Assembly (NCBI GenBank): GCA_030268105.1
Contig: BSDZ01000101.1
Coordinates: 1,984,001-2,048,000, forward strand
Length of the DNA stretch: 64,000 nt
Direction of reading: 5' to 3'
DNA from: Volvox africanus
Taxonomy: Eukaryota > Chlorophyta > Chlorophyceae > Chlamydomonadales > Volvocaceae
Both the position numbers and the translations under genes were made by a program. Positions 1 through 11,299 of this stretch are shown piece after piece (the stretch's first letter is position 1; every line of letters begins with the position of its first letter). The notes below the pieces were generated by a model. The model worked only from the letters and a program-made list of their open reading frames with translations. It ran no database searches and was not told the origin of the DNA.

Positions 1-1583
1 CCAGTCTGCGAGGAAGAGAAACTCCCATCTGATGCAACAGGGCCGCCTGCAACAGGGGTACCTGCACGTGTGATAATGACGTGATGGCAACGAATCCGTA
101 GTTTCGTCAACCCAGATGCCCTTACGACGACGGTTTGACCTTCTGCAAGGCCAAACAGTGCCATCCGCAGGGCTCCAGTAGTCACCATAACCAAGGCGTC
201 ATGTAAGCCTCACAAGCAAGTTCAGGATAACACCAAACTGTGAGCGAGTCCAGCAAAGAATACACAGATAAATTGATACCGGAACTTACCTCCGGGTGTG
301 CGCCAGCGGTCCTCGCCGGGACGCCGGTCGCCACCTGAAAAGCCACACGGTGGACCCAAGGACAGGTAAAACCGTCCAGTCCGGGTTGGATGACCCTAGT
401 GGCATAACGTTCCTTGCGCTCATCAGGTCGTCCACAAAATGTTCATACGCATTTGCGCTAGCTATTCAACCCTCGGCACTCACCTTCCAAGCCCCAGCGG
501 TCCTGAATGGATGGCCGCTTCGGCAACTCCGGCTCCGGAGGCATACCAGGCAGCCATTCGCGCTCACCGACAGTGGTTCCACTTGGTTTGCGATCCACCC
601 AACGATCATCGGCTGGCTGACGGCCACGACCACGTCCACCCGCATCACCCCAACGATCTGAAAATCGCAGGGATCACACAGTTGCTTACGTGCACAGCAA
701 CAAAACGAAGCATAGGACTACATGATTTTAATTCACGATAACATGCGTAGTTAGACCGTGCGGCACACAGTCCAGGAAACAAGGCTCGAGTCACAGCAGT
801 TCACGCGCACTGAAGACGAAACCAGCAAAGACGAATTTAGGACTACAACAAATAATTATTTGCACACCTCTACCTGAGCCACGGTCATCCTGCCAGCGGC
901 GCGGCTCTTCCACGGAACCCCACCTGGAAAAAAATTCTCCGATAATGAATTGGCCACTACAAGTTCAAGGAAATAGAGAGGTGAAACGAAAATGGTTAGC
1001 CTACTTGCCTGTCAGCGTCCCAAACATTACTGCGATCGCGGGAGTCCTCCTCGCGCTCGCGCCAGCGCGCAGGCCGGTCGCGGGCCACGTTATGGTCGGG
1101 CCTGTCCTTCTCCGGCCATTTAGGGTCACGGTTGGATGGGCCATCGGTTCCACGCCAAGCAGCGCTGCCCTGTTTGGCGGCGGCGTCTGGCTTGGAAGCT
1201 GGCGCACCGGAGTTGTTGCCGTCCCAAGGCCCGATCAAAGCACTTTTCATCGGCTGTTCCTGTTATATGAGTCACACGGGGCCTAAGGGTTTGCATAGGC
1301 GAATTTAACTGTCCCCTAAGGCACTAAAGCTCCCGTGCAGTGCTTTCTAGTCCGGTTCTAGCCAGTGGCACGCACCATACTCGGAGCACGACCGAACGGC
1401 TGCCTCCATTGCGGCGACAATGGCAAGTCTGCACCTCCACAGGGCAGCGGTGCTCCCGCCAGCGCCCCTGTGACAAGGCAACGCGGCAAATTGTTCCCAA
1501 GGAGGCGCCCCGTAACTACAAATTTGCCTAGACTGTAAAATAATATTATGCTCACCAAAGGCAGAGCCGATATGATCCGCCAT
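1..1583 (-). CDS. EXA1/PSIG1-like GYF-domain protein, N-terminal part (partial)
   Basis: Seven exons join in phase on the minus strand: 1556-1583 (start MADHIGSAFG), 1376-1467 (or from 1527), 1009-1259, 874-923, 484-657, 290-334 and 61 to the window edge. The product begins with a short leader, then a PLSPQW motif, then a long Arg/Asp/Trp-rich stretch with repeated RW and DRW units (DRWGD, DRWVDRK, QDRWGLE, EDRWRTPG). Plant GYF-domain translational regulators of the EXA1/PSIG1 type have this N-terminal layout (PLSPQW box followed by DRW-rich repeats); they bind eIF4E-type factors and repress mRNA translation in the cytoplasm. The GYF domain itself would lie to the left, outside the window, so the family call is an inference from the N-terminus. 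The 1009-1259/874-923 junction only stays in phase if the donor is GC (AG|GCAAGT). The gene is divergent from the EF-hand gene starting at 1970. Confidence 0.7.
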
Positions 1584-1969
1584 GACAGGGACGCACCCAA
1601 AGCCCAAACAGAATACTAATCCAAAACTTTGTAAGAGTGCGGGGAATACTACGAAGAGAAAGTTGGTCAAAGGCTTTACGTACTGTGCAAATTGTCTACT
1701 AATCGCGAAAGCTAGAGCGAAGACAGTAGAGATAGCTAATGGGTCGACATCCAGGGCCGGACCCTCTCCCGTACACATGAAATTGCAAATCGCATAACGA
1801 GCATGACGATGCTATTTTCCTAAGTACTGAAATCACAACTTAACTACAATTGTTTGTTAGCTTTTACGAAATACGTGCCTTTGGGAAGTGAAGATCTCAG
1901 GGACGAAGTTGGTCCTTTCGTCGCCTTGACAAAAAAAGTTGATTACTCGATAACTTTCTTGATTCAAAT
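1584..1969. promoter_or_regulatory. divergent intergenic region between EXA1-like and EF-hand genes
   Basis: This is a 386-bp stretch between two oppositely directed start codons, so it must hold both promoters and 5' UTRs. It is AT-rich towards 1790-1970. I see no clear TATA box or repeat that decides a transcription start. Confidence 0.5.
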
Positions 1970-4229
1970 ATGATACAATCCCCAGGCCATCAGGCCCGAA
2001 CCTCACGTCCTAAGCAGTCGTTCTACAGCCATGATGTATTTCGAACAGCGTGCTTCTTCTGCAGGCCACGGATGTATGCTCATAAGGTATCTCACCTTTG
2101 CCGTTGTTCCCGGGGTTTTATTCCACGCCGCTGGTCCTTACCGCCTGACACTTCGGCGGCCCCGGCCAGGTACCTAAACCGCAGGCGACGGCAGCGTCGC
2201 AAGGTGGCAGCCTTGGCGGCTTGTCGGTACTGACGAACACTCGGCCGGTGGACCGACTACGCTTTCAATCCATGCTTGTTTTTAAGCAATTCGATTCAGA
2301 CGGAGACGGTACGGACCCCTGGGGGCGTGCGGGTTTTCCTTGGTCTGGCTCGGACCGTGGCGTCGCGGTTGGAATAGATGGCGCAAGTGCCGGACACAGG
2401 TCCATCCCTTAAAATGTGTTGCTGTTGCTGGGGTTAGGTGAAAGCGCCCTAAGCTCAAGCTGGGCGCTGGTAGCTTTACCAAAACCACTGTTACATGTCT
2501 GGCATCGAAGGGTATTTGCAGGCGCTTGTAATCTCTCTCAGGCTCTTATTTCACTGCACGCGGAAAAAGCTGAAGTAGTGAATTGCGGAGGCGAGGAAGG
2601 CCAACCTTGTAGCCTTCTTCTTCTAACTTGGGGAATCGATCCCGCTGAATGGACAGGAACTCTACCTTGCTGAAAACTTGCAGAATACCTAGGCATACCC
2701 TGCCAAGATAGACACTTTGCAAAGTATGAGGTAATTGCCATACACCGTCACTTCCCACCACAACAGCCTGTCGTAATGTAGGACCTGTTATGGCGTTTTT
2801 GTATGTATACCTTGTTTTATACGTGGTCTAATCATCCATGCAGGCAAGCTAGCGCTAGAGGAGCTGGATCAGTACGCTGCGTACAGCGCGGAGCGCTTTG
2901 GTCCAGCGGCAGAGCAGTTTGCACCTTTGTACGAGAAATTGCGTGCAGAGGCGGCGTTGGCGCCGTCCGGCTGTATTGATGTAGAGTCCTTCATTGAGTT
3001 AGTCCGGGGGCAGGTGCGGCGTTTGGCCTGGGGCTGAGGCAGGATAGGATCTGCCGTTAGGTAGGCTGATAGGTAAGCAGACACACCATTCCCGCATCGA
3101 CCATCCCGCATCGACCTTCCGATCTTTGCTTAAGTATGCACAACAAGATCACATGTTGATGGGCCGCGGGCATACACGGGGAGTTCAAGCTTAAAGCATC
3201 GGTTGTCCAACCCCTGAAAACCGTGCTCACCTTAGTGATGGGCGTCCACTTGCACATTAGACTTCGGTTTCAGGTGTATAATAATGCGTTAATATTTACT
3301 TGCGGAAACTATACCTACGTCAGAAACTGCATTCCAGCACTGTAGACCGCACTCCCAGCGACTCCCGGTTCATTCCGTTCGATTCAAAACACCCTGGCGA
3401 CAGGTCAAGTTGGCCTCCAATAATACGAGCTTTCCTCGCTCGGTCTTCAACGATACGGAGCTTAACCGGCTGGGCTGGGACTCGGCGCTCTCCCCGACCG
3501 AGGTGGCCGCTGTCCTGGCTATCTTCCGCCTTCTAGATTTCAATCTGGACAACTACGTCAAGCTGGAGGACCTCCGGAAGGCGCAGGTGCGCAACTGCTC
3601 AAGGGGTTGATCACAAAACTTTAGCAAATCCTAGCAATAGCTGTTAAAGTCAGCAAAGCGCCCGGCCCCTCATGGGCCGTATTACTTGCGCTGTCATTCA
3701 TTCGTATATGAGTGGTGCTCACTCTTAACAATAGCATCTGGTTTCCCCTACCCGCTCACCCCTCCATTGTCCTTCTCCTCTCCACCCCCTTATTCCCAGC
3801 TTCTCTGCATATAGAATGCAGTTTTTTTCTAAGCTCTCTCTCCCATCTACCCCTCTTTTCCCTCGCTCGCTGTTCCCTGCTCCTAAGGGCATTGAGCGGG
3901 AGTTGGTGGCTGATAAATTGGAAGACGCCGACACCAACGAGGACGGCTTTCTGTCCTTCAAGGACTTCCTCACATCCTACGCACGCGAACGCCCCGTCAT
4001 TCTGAACATGGTGGTGCTGTTGGCGCACACCGCCCTCTTCTGGTTTATCCTGAACCTGCCGATGTTGGATATCCCCGTCAAAGCGGTGCTATGTCTAGGG
4101 GTGCTGCTCAAGCCACAATTCGTGACGGCGCCAGTTATCAAGCTTTACCAAATCCTCAGGACGGTGGTGGACCGCGCGCGAGCGGAGATCGAGATGGCCG
4201 GCGACCGGGGACGGGGCGCCACGGCATAG
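1970..4229 (+). CDS. EF-hand calcium-binding membrane protein, probably organellar
   Basis: Exons 1970-2086, 2185-2308, 2844-3013, 3404-3586 and 3888-4229 join in phase to give 311 aa. Residues 1-60 are basic, Ser/Thr/Ala-rich and lack acidic residues until the end, like a chloroplast or mitochondrial transit peptide. EF-hand 1 (loop 76-87, DSDGDGKLALEE) is canonical and is split by the second intron after D80. EF-hand 2 (LDFNLDNYVKLED, in exon 4) is degenerate because Asn replaces the central Gly. EF-hand 3 (loop 213-224, DTNEDGFLSFKD) has Asp at position 12. A hydrophobic region at about 232-285 (ILNMVVLLAHTALFWFIL, then AVLCLGVLL) suggests one or two membrane helices, followed by a charged tail. 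I do not recognise a named family; a Ca2+-sensing membrane-anchored protein is the inference. The first exon is the least certain part: it was chosen because its ATG and phase-0 donor fit exon 2. Confidence 0.75.
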
Positions 4230-5087
4230 TACCTGTACGGCTAGACGGTGGTGGTCGTATGGAACGGTCACCCGTTGTGCACATTGCCGTAATGGGGATT
4301 CTAACTGCTTGGGTGGCGATGAGGATAAGTATTCCGGGACGCAGCAGAGGGGACGCTGTGTTGTGGAGTGGTCACCTACAGACATTTTCTAGCGGCGCCA
4401 TGACTACACGCCACCTTTGAGAGCGGGCGAATGCCGAAAGCTCTAGTGGCTGGCGAAGCAGCGTCGGGGTTGGGGGTTTTACTTTGGAAACCAGTTTGGG
4501 TAGGGTGAGATGAGATGGGTTTGGAATAGTTGTTGTGTGGTTTAGACTGTGCCCTGGCAGCCGCCGCAGGGGACGAGGATGGCCGGCAGGAACGATGATA
4601 TGTTTTTTTGTCGGACAGCGGACATGTGCATTTAGCGATGCGGGTGCGTTGACTGAGTTATGACTGACGCTGATCGAATGTCCGGAGGCAGAGGTAGCCT
4701 ACTGCAAGTACAACTTGTACTTGCCGTACTTGCGCAATTTTTTGTCGCATTTTTCCTGTCAACTATTAAGGCGCAGCATGCAATCCAGACTGCCTAATTT
4801 TTCCAGTGCGTATCTCAAGGATCGTGGCTGATGGAGGGAGGCTTTTATTCTTGACTGGGTTGCTCAGACTGTGAAGAGTGATTGGGAGCTTGGCCAAAAT
4901 TGAGTAGTGTTGAATTTGTGATGGGAACACTAATAATTTTTCAGTCGGGTAGTGATGAGCGGTTAATCGGTTGGTGCGAGGCGAGAGCAGAGGGTGATTA
5001 GGTGAGTGTAATAACGAGCTTAAGATGAGTGGTGGATGAAATGGATGGGGCTCGGAGGCGGAGAGGGTGGGAGGGACTGTAATGTAA
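4230..5087 (+). other. 3' UTR of the EF-hand gene
   Basis: No coding signal is seen between the TAG at 4227-4229 and a doubled TGTAA word at 5078-5087. The sequence is typical volvocine 3' UTR, about 850 nt long and rich in G and T. Confidence 0.5.
5078..5087 (+). terminator. poly(A) signal, tandem TGTAATGTAA
   Basis: Two abutting TGTAA words. TGTAA is the standard green-algal polyadenylation signal. They end the EF-hand transcript about 100 bp from the opposing signal of the MAM33 gene. Confidence 0.7.
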
Positions 5088-5178
5088 AGAATACAGAGGC
5101 CTAAGCCTTTTCACAGCAGCAACATTTCAGAAGGACAATCGCATGCACCCTGTCGCATTCCTACACACACCGCCTGCT

Positions 5179-5183
5179 TTACA
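5179..5183 (-). terminator. poly(A) signal of the MAM33 gene (TGTAA on minus strand)
   Basis: TTACA on the plus strand reads TGTAA on the minus strand, 291 nt past the MAM33 stop codon. The two convergent transcripts would end within about 100 bp of each other. Confidence 0.55.
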
Positions 5184-5473
5184 AAGCGAGAACACTCGTT
5201 GCGTCTGCTGTAAACCCTCTGCCGGATAAGGTGGAACATCCAACGGTATGGAAAGTGTATGGAAAAGTGGCACAGCGCTGCGGTGGAGTGGAGACGAGCC
5301 GGATTATTTGTGGAAGCCGGATTATTCCACATTCACCACATGCGCATCCCTTATATCCCAAATAGATAGATACAATGATACCCTATGATGCATCATCTCA
5401 CATACATACGTCATCCCCCTACAAGCGCTCTGCTAGGGATTAAACGACCTTGGAGGAGCTTAGAACAGTTGCC

Positions 5474-6271
5474 TCATCGCCCGATAAAGTCCCGGACGCG
5501 GTTAAGCCACTGCTGGTATTCCAGCGTAGCCTTGTCTTCAAGGTACACACGGATATACTCCCCCAAATAAGCGTTTATGCCTCGCTCCTCCAAGAAGTCA
5601 ACGAATGCCTGTTGCAGTGTATCGTCCAAATCCTGGAAGACGGGTCCTCTGTAGGAAGGGGGGCCATCGTTGTCCTCGTATATGCTTTCAAGCGATACTC
5701 GGCTAACGGTTAAATACTCGCCGTCGCTCTCGCAATCAAAGACCAGCGTGTCATCGCCTTCTTTCGCAATCGTCACCTGGAACTCGACTGGCAGCCCCTC
5801 CTCATTCTCATCCTCGTACTCCTCGCCCCCCTCATCCTCTTCTAATGCAGGCTGCGCATCTAGGTCGACCCGCACGATGATTTCCTCGTTGCTGAATTCC
5901 TTCGCGAGCACAAACCACGTCGTGCCGCGAGAATCTTGCAACTCGAAGTCATTTGGTGGATCCCCGATGATGAGGTCGCTGCGACGATATGACTCGCGTT
6001 CGTATTTAATCTCATCTTTCAGTACCGCGAGAAGGCTGTTGGAAACGGAAGACGCATTTCGCTTGCCAGTCGCGGTGGGCATGACTTTCGATGCCAGACC
6101 GCTAAAGCTACGATGCAGCGCATGATTTATTTCAACGTGATCCACAATGCGTCGGCCGCTTGTGCTCGGAACGGAACAAGCCGGCAGTAACGATGGCGAC
6201 GTAAGTCCACGCGACGCCCCGATCTTACAATTAGTCAGCCGTGATGGATTCCAAAATATATTGCGGGCCAT
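5474..6271 (-). CDS. MAM33/p32 (gC1qBP) family mitochondrial matrix protein
   Basis: A single uninterrupted ORF of 265 aa, the only intronless gene here. Residues 1-60 are rich in Arg/Ser with few acids (MARNIFWNPSRL start), typical of a mitochondrial presequence. An acidic stretch at about 145-165 (EEDEGGEEYEDENEEG) and the C-terminal block (RGINAYLGEYIRVYLEDKA, then EYQQWLNRVRDFI) are the hallmark of the MAM33/p32 mitochondrial glycoprotein family, which form doughnut-shaped acidic trimers in the matrix and support mitoribosome function and respiration. The length matches the family (about 230-280 aa). The start is the only ATG that keeps the presequence. The gene is convergent with the EF-hand gene. 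Confidence 0.93.
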   Translation of the reverse strand: MARNIFWNPSRLTNCKIGASRGLTSPSLLPACSVPSTSGRRIVDHVEINHALHRSFSGLASKVMPTATGKRNASSVSNSLLAVLKDEIKYERESYRRSDLIIGDPPNDFELQDSRGTTWFVLAKEFSNEEIIVRVDLDAQPALEEDEGGEEYEDENEEGLPVEFQVTIAKEGDDTLVFDCESDGEYLTVSRVSLESIYEDNDGPPSYRGPVFQDLDDTLQQAFVDFLEERGINAYLGEYIRVYLEDKATLEYQQWLNRVRDFIGR

Positions 6272-6833
6272 GATCGGGTAACCTAGGGCCGTAAAGCAAT
6301 TTATCTTGTCACTGAAGAAGTTTAAGACCGAAACTTGTCATACAATATAATGTGTTATTTTTCTACGCAATTCATTGAAAAATATGGTATAATAAATGCG
6401 CACGGGGAATTACGCATCCCAACAGCAACATTTTTACGGCTGTACAGCAAAAGCTACCGAGGCTACCGGTAACGGTCAGCTTTTCTACTTGTAATCCGTA
6501 TAAGAAGGTCATCTATTCATTATCCTCTTTTTCAAAATCCACTGTGTGGCGATTGGTTTATGCCATCATAGTTTTGGTTACAGTTTCTCTTTCGGCATAG
6601 ACATATCGCCTCTTACCTTACAGGATGAGCCAAGCGCTTGCAGATCTTTAGGAATAGAAGTATTATCATGTGAGAGTTTAAAGAAAAAATAACATATATA
6701 TACATATATATATATGTGTGTGTGTGTTTATGGCTTTAAGTTTCCATGAAGTGTCATATCGGTGGCATGATGGCAGGCATCGCCAAACCTGGCGCCTGCA
6801 AACATATTTATTCAAACAGGTGTCATTGTCAAT
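6272..6833. other. intergenic, AT-rich, with possible poly(A) words
   Basis: No ORF of substance. It holds the upstream region of MAM33, minus-strand TGTAA words at 6578-6582 and 6618-6622 that could serve the gene to the right, and a (TA)n/(TG)n tract at 6693-6727. Confidence 0.4.
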
Positions 6834-7759
6834 CTACATCCGCTCAGTCATTGGTTCCTTAGGCTGTTCAAACAGTGCATCTTCATGCGTGACCGGTTGT
6901 TCGCTAAATAATTTAAGGGGATGGACGGGCAAGTTTGTTGGATACTTTAGTAGGTTGCAGATGTATCCGTCTCCACACTGCACCTGTGCGTTCCTGCAGG
7001 AGGTCATGGCTGTGTTGCACAGGTAGTGGAAGAGCCTGCATTCCTTAGTCTTGTGCTCCGCCTCCTTGCCGTGCAACAGGCACCCGGGTGAGCAGCTGTA
7101 ATGCTCTATTAGGTAAAGGATCTCCGGGTATGAGAGCAGCTCCGCGTCTGACTTGAGCTGACACACCAGGAAACAACTCGAGCTGTGGTGATGCGTGTCA
7201 GGACCGTGCAAGACACAGCTGCGTGCCACTTCCTTCAGCCGAATGCTGCCCATGTTGGGAATGTCTCTTGATAAAGGTGATGCCCAACCAGGGGTCCCTA
7301 GCTCCTTGTGCCTGCCAACCCGGGGACCCGGGGTCAGTGACCAGTGAGCGTTGGGGTGTTACCTCTTGGCGCCCCCCGCTGCAGGAGCGGGACTAGGAGT
7401 GCTGGTGGTAGAGTGCTGCGGGTGACGGCACGTGTGTGACGGATTGTGCACGTCTCGATCCCACTAAGTTTCATGATATCACTGCCCATGTCTTTGACAA
7501 GGTACTTGCCTTGGTAATACCGACCTGTGACGTGACCTGTAAAACTAGGCATGCTCAGGTTGCTGGCAGAGCAGGGCTTTAATGGCAATGTGGAGGAGAG
7601 TCGTAGCACGGTCAGTCTCTTCAAGGGCTCCTCAAGCTTGATGCATGCAGTTGGTGAGCGTAGCCCTGCTGGTGTCTGAATGATACTGAGGTGCGGATGC
7701 AGTGATAGAACAACCTCAAAGCACTGGGCGATCAAGCAGCCGCTCGCAATAAAGGACAT
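6834..7759 (-). CDS. hypothetical Cys-rich protein
   Basis: Two minus-strand ORFs (7334-7759 and 6834-7253) can be joined in phase as exons 7363-7759 and 6834-7264 around a 98-nt GT..AG intron, giving about 275 aa. The first part starts with a hydrophobic segment (MSFIASGCLIAQCFEVVLSL) that could be a signal peptide. The second part is Cys-rich with short spacings (CVLHG, CFLVC, CSPGC, CRLFHYLC, CGDGYIC), suggesting a disulfide-bonded extracellular domain. I recognise no family. Two TGTAA words lie 200-260 nt downstream. It could also be two separate short genes or a transposon remnant. Confidence 0.35.
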
Positions 7760-9845
7760 GGCTAGGTCGACGTAGGCGTAGTCGACTCAAGCATTGATCA
7801 TCCAGGCGACCCAAGTTGATCGTCTAGGTGACGCTACATGTCTGCCACACGGCACGCTGAGTGCCGGCAGTGACTAGCAGAGCAGCAAGTGCTCAACCAG
7901 GCAAGATTCTGGAAACATAGCCCTAGCTATCACAATCGCTCAGAGACGAAGTTACTGCTACGTGGCAGTGACGTCACTTGGCTATAGGTTTGGGGTAAGG
8001 CCTCCAAAGGGTCTTGGAAAACCTCACTTTGAGCTGTCCATAGCTAGCTGTTCGTCCGACGGGATGCAGGAGATGTTGACTGCTGGCTCCAGCTGGGTTC
8101 GGTGACCTCGGCGCTGTAATCTGTCCAACAGGGTGGCTTGAGGATACGCACCTTGTTACAACCTATACGGAATAGATGTATGGTTGTGGTCTGTTACGCT
8201 CATGAAGTACAAAACGCTTCCAGAGCCAAGTGACAAAGGTCACTTGCCTCATCATCGTTCGACTTCTAGCACCGTACAACCCTTCATTGGGCGGCAAACG
8301 CTATCATCTGTGCCGTACAGCCTCTTCGACATGAAAGGGCTCTTTCGGGCACAATTGCTACCCATAAGCCAGATCAATTGGCCAGCGGACTGAATCCCTG
8401 CCCAGGCCTAACGCCTCAAGCATACAATGTAACTAATATATATTAATATATTGTAAATTAACTATTCATTATTACGCAACCGCATGATAGCACGAGCACT
8501 GATACATGTTCGGTAACGCTATCAGTCGTGACAAGCAGCCCCACCATATGCCGTAGCATTGGCTCAGACAATCCTGATTTCAATTTACAGAACGAGTGTG
8601 GTGGTGCATGTGTCAGGGTGATTCTGCTGAAGAAAATTAAATTCTGTACAGTCGATCAGGTTGTTTCAAACTTTAGTATACTTGATTGTGTCCGCCTAAG
8701 CTAAGGCCCAATGGGAAGATGACCATACACGGTCCATCCTGGACACTACCCATAGATACCTCAGGATGCTACATGAGGCGTATGTTCGCTTAAGGGGGGC
8801 TGGCCTACGTGCTGTGGATGGATCCGCTCCCCTGTATGTGGGCCCAGATTTGTCGTCCGTGGCTGTGTCGTTCAGGCTTTTTTGAAGCAATGTCTGACGA
8901 TTGTGTGTGGGGTCACCCCCGGGCGCACCACTAGGCCGGGCCATCTCCCTTGTCACTGGCAGGAGTGCGAGTTCGCCGTGGGTATATATACTCCCCCATC
9001 TCCGCCATTTTCAGCCTTATATTGCCGCCTGACATCTCACCAAGATACACAGCCTCACCAAATCTTTTGTGGTGGCATTGATGCCCTCCTTTCACTTCGA
9101 TGGGATGTGTCTTGTTCCAAGCGCTCTAATTACACTTTCTCTACACTTTCTGCATCTGCCAAGGAAAATGACATATTTTTCCTTATCCACCTTGCATCCG
9201 CTTCCGTATGCTGCATGTGTGTGCGTATGCAACTATGGGTGTGATGTGTGGCGTCCTCCATCGTCACCGCCTTACGCAACCCAGGTGGGCACTCGGCTCT
9301 TAAGGTGCTGCTGAGATATCTGCAAGCAGCTCCCACATAGGAAGTCACAACAAGACTAGATGGCTCAGCCCTTATTGAACGCAAACCTCACTCAAGTCAA
9401 GACCCAAGGCCCAAGACCCAAGACCTCAGCCTGCCCGAATCAATTAAAGAGAATCAAAAGGGCAACATACCCTTGATAGAGAGAAAACAGGGCTTGATCC
9501 AAATGATGGACATAAAGTTGTCGAAATTGTTGGAGTAGAAATGATGAATAAGGCACCACTAGGAATAAATTCCACTGAAGGCAACAACACGTCCGGATGA
9601 ATGCGACAAGTTTAGAAGGTGCAAATTCGTCCGCCCCCGGAACCCTCGTACAGTCCTGAAGTAAGGAATTTAATGGAGCTCGCATACTGTAGGAGGTCAT
9701 GGATAAAATCAAAAAGATAATGCACCACCACCATTACGATCTCGCGACGGCAACAAATGATAGGGATTAAATGCAGCCGTCCACTCACGTGGCAACGACT
9801 GCACCAGTCACTGTAAGAAAGCATTGCAACAGAGCAGCTGGTTTC
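7760..9845. other. intergenic region without a recognisable gene
   Basis: Short ORFs only, none with family motifs or coherent splice sites. It includes an AT palindrome-like tract near 8434-8455 and one copy of a dispersed repeat at 8691-8773. Confidence 0.4.
8691..8773 (-). repeat. dispersed repeat, copy 1
   Basis: The reverse complement of this stretch matches 28487-28573 over its whole length with scattered mismatches and small indels. Read on the minus strand it encodes a peptide with WVVSRMDRVWSS, matched by RVVSGMDRVWSS in copy 2. That suggests a fragment of a transposon ORF, but the element is unidentified. Confidence 0.75.
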
Positions 9846-10919
9846 CTAAAAGCCTTGCCACGCACGAGGTTTACATCGGCAAGGCACGAAACTAGAACTT
9901 CTGCAAACGATCACCCCCTCCCCAAGGTTATTGCAACCCTTGTCTTCTGGTTTTGGTTCATTCGTTTCATGAATCACCCGAGTCCACAACTGCATATCAA
10001 TGCCCAGCTCAGTAACCGATGGCGGTGGCATAGAATGTCGAAATAAAGCTGTACCTGATTACCTAGATTGGAAATCTGCCGCCCTTGTCGGCTGTGTGGT
10101 GTCCGGGCCTGCCAGGCCGAGCCGCTGGCGAACGTGTAAACGGTGGCACACCGGCGCCATTGCCTCTTGCAGAATATTCCAAAAGAACGTTTTAAGTATT
10201 GATGTACTGGTAGTGAAACTTGGTAATATGGTTACTTTCGTCATCTCCTCCATTCTGACCTTTCTTCCACGGCCGGCTCCAGACAGAGCAAGTGAAAAGT
10301 ACCTGCAAAATATGGACTTAATCGTTTGATATCATAGCAATTTAAATAGGATACTTGGACAGTAGGGTTGCGAGGATGTCGAACGCCAGAGATAACTGTA
10401 TGTTATCCACGTTATTCAAGTCATTGGTTCTCTTTTGTGACGTCGGGTCACGAAAAGCAACACACTGGCATCAACGAATGTGGACACATTTTGCTCGTGT
10501 CATGGCTGCTATGCGAGAGCACTATTAAAATAAACTTCGGGACCAAGGTTCTGAGGAGTCAGGGAAAATAGCACCAATAACGCCACGAATATCTGGATAC
10601 AAACCTGTTGCCCCTTCTCATCCTCTAGAAGCAGCTCCATCTTGTAGAGAGTGCCTGCTACTACCTGTGTCCTTGCGGATACAATCTCCAGCAGTCTCAG
10701 ATTCCCATGACGCTTTAGTGACGCGCACAGGCCATTACAGTTATTTTTATTTGCTGTCAATGTCACATAATCAGCTGCCGACTTTATAGCAGGGTCGTTC
10801 ACGTCCGCTTCTATGACCGCACCCAAGCCACGGTGGTGCTCGTTGTGCTTGGATACTGCGTTCACTAACACTCCATACGTCAAAAGAAGAGCAAAACAGA
10901 GTTGGAAGAACCGCATCAT
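9846..10919 (-). CDS. secreted cystatin (cysteine-protease inhibitor)
   Basis: Exon 1 (10605-10919) encodes a clear signal peptide (MMRFFQLCFALLLTYGVLVNA). This is followed by a mature start with a Gly and an acidic strand (GLGAVIEADVNDPAI), an alpha-helix region (AADYVTLTANKNN), and the cystatin QxVxG loop as QVVAG (about residue 85), then TLYKMELLLED. Exon 1 ends at a GT donor in phase 0. The best in-phase second exon is 9846-9989, starting LWTRVIHETNEP, which would provide the second-hairpin Trp. This exon is less certain because a TGTAA word lies inside it. Cystatins bind papain-like proteases in the secretory pathway or wall space. The spliced protein is about 152 aa, slightly long for a phytocystatin. 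Divergent from MED8. Confidence 0.75.
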
Positions 10920-11299
10920 GTCGTAGCTTTCAATCCTCCGTAGCTGTTAGCCAATTAAATTTCAGTTACACAGTCTCGCAGTCGTGCTATCTTATAATAT
11001 CAGAGCTATAGACAATTAGTTTCTACAACATAGACAACAATATTTGGATGACATCTCTAGGGACGATTTGTATTATTCATTGACGCCTGCCGTACAGTTT
11101 TGCGACGCTATTGGTGAGGCTTCAGTATGCTAGAACATTACACCTGGATTTATATTTAAAATGGCGGCTATAACGGAACCAAGGCTAGTGCTTATGGGTG
11201 GTGCTCCCACCCAAGGCAATCTCCGCACGGTTGGTGCCTTGGCCAGTGCACTTTGTACCAGATAATAATGAATATTCAGAAAATACCCAGGAAACCTCT
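10920..11299. promoter_or_regulatory. divergent region between cystatin and MED8
   Basis: About 380 bp between opposed start codons. A short upstream ORF with its own ATG lies at 11161-11265 on the plus strand. If included in the MED8 transcript it would be a 34-codon uORF ending before the MED8 start. Confidence 0.45.

Noticed and set aside
945..1286. Plus-strand ORF of 113 codons
   Set aside because: It is the shadow of the minus-strand EXA1-like exon at 1009-1259, whose frame carries the family pattern and matching splice phases.
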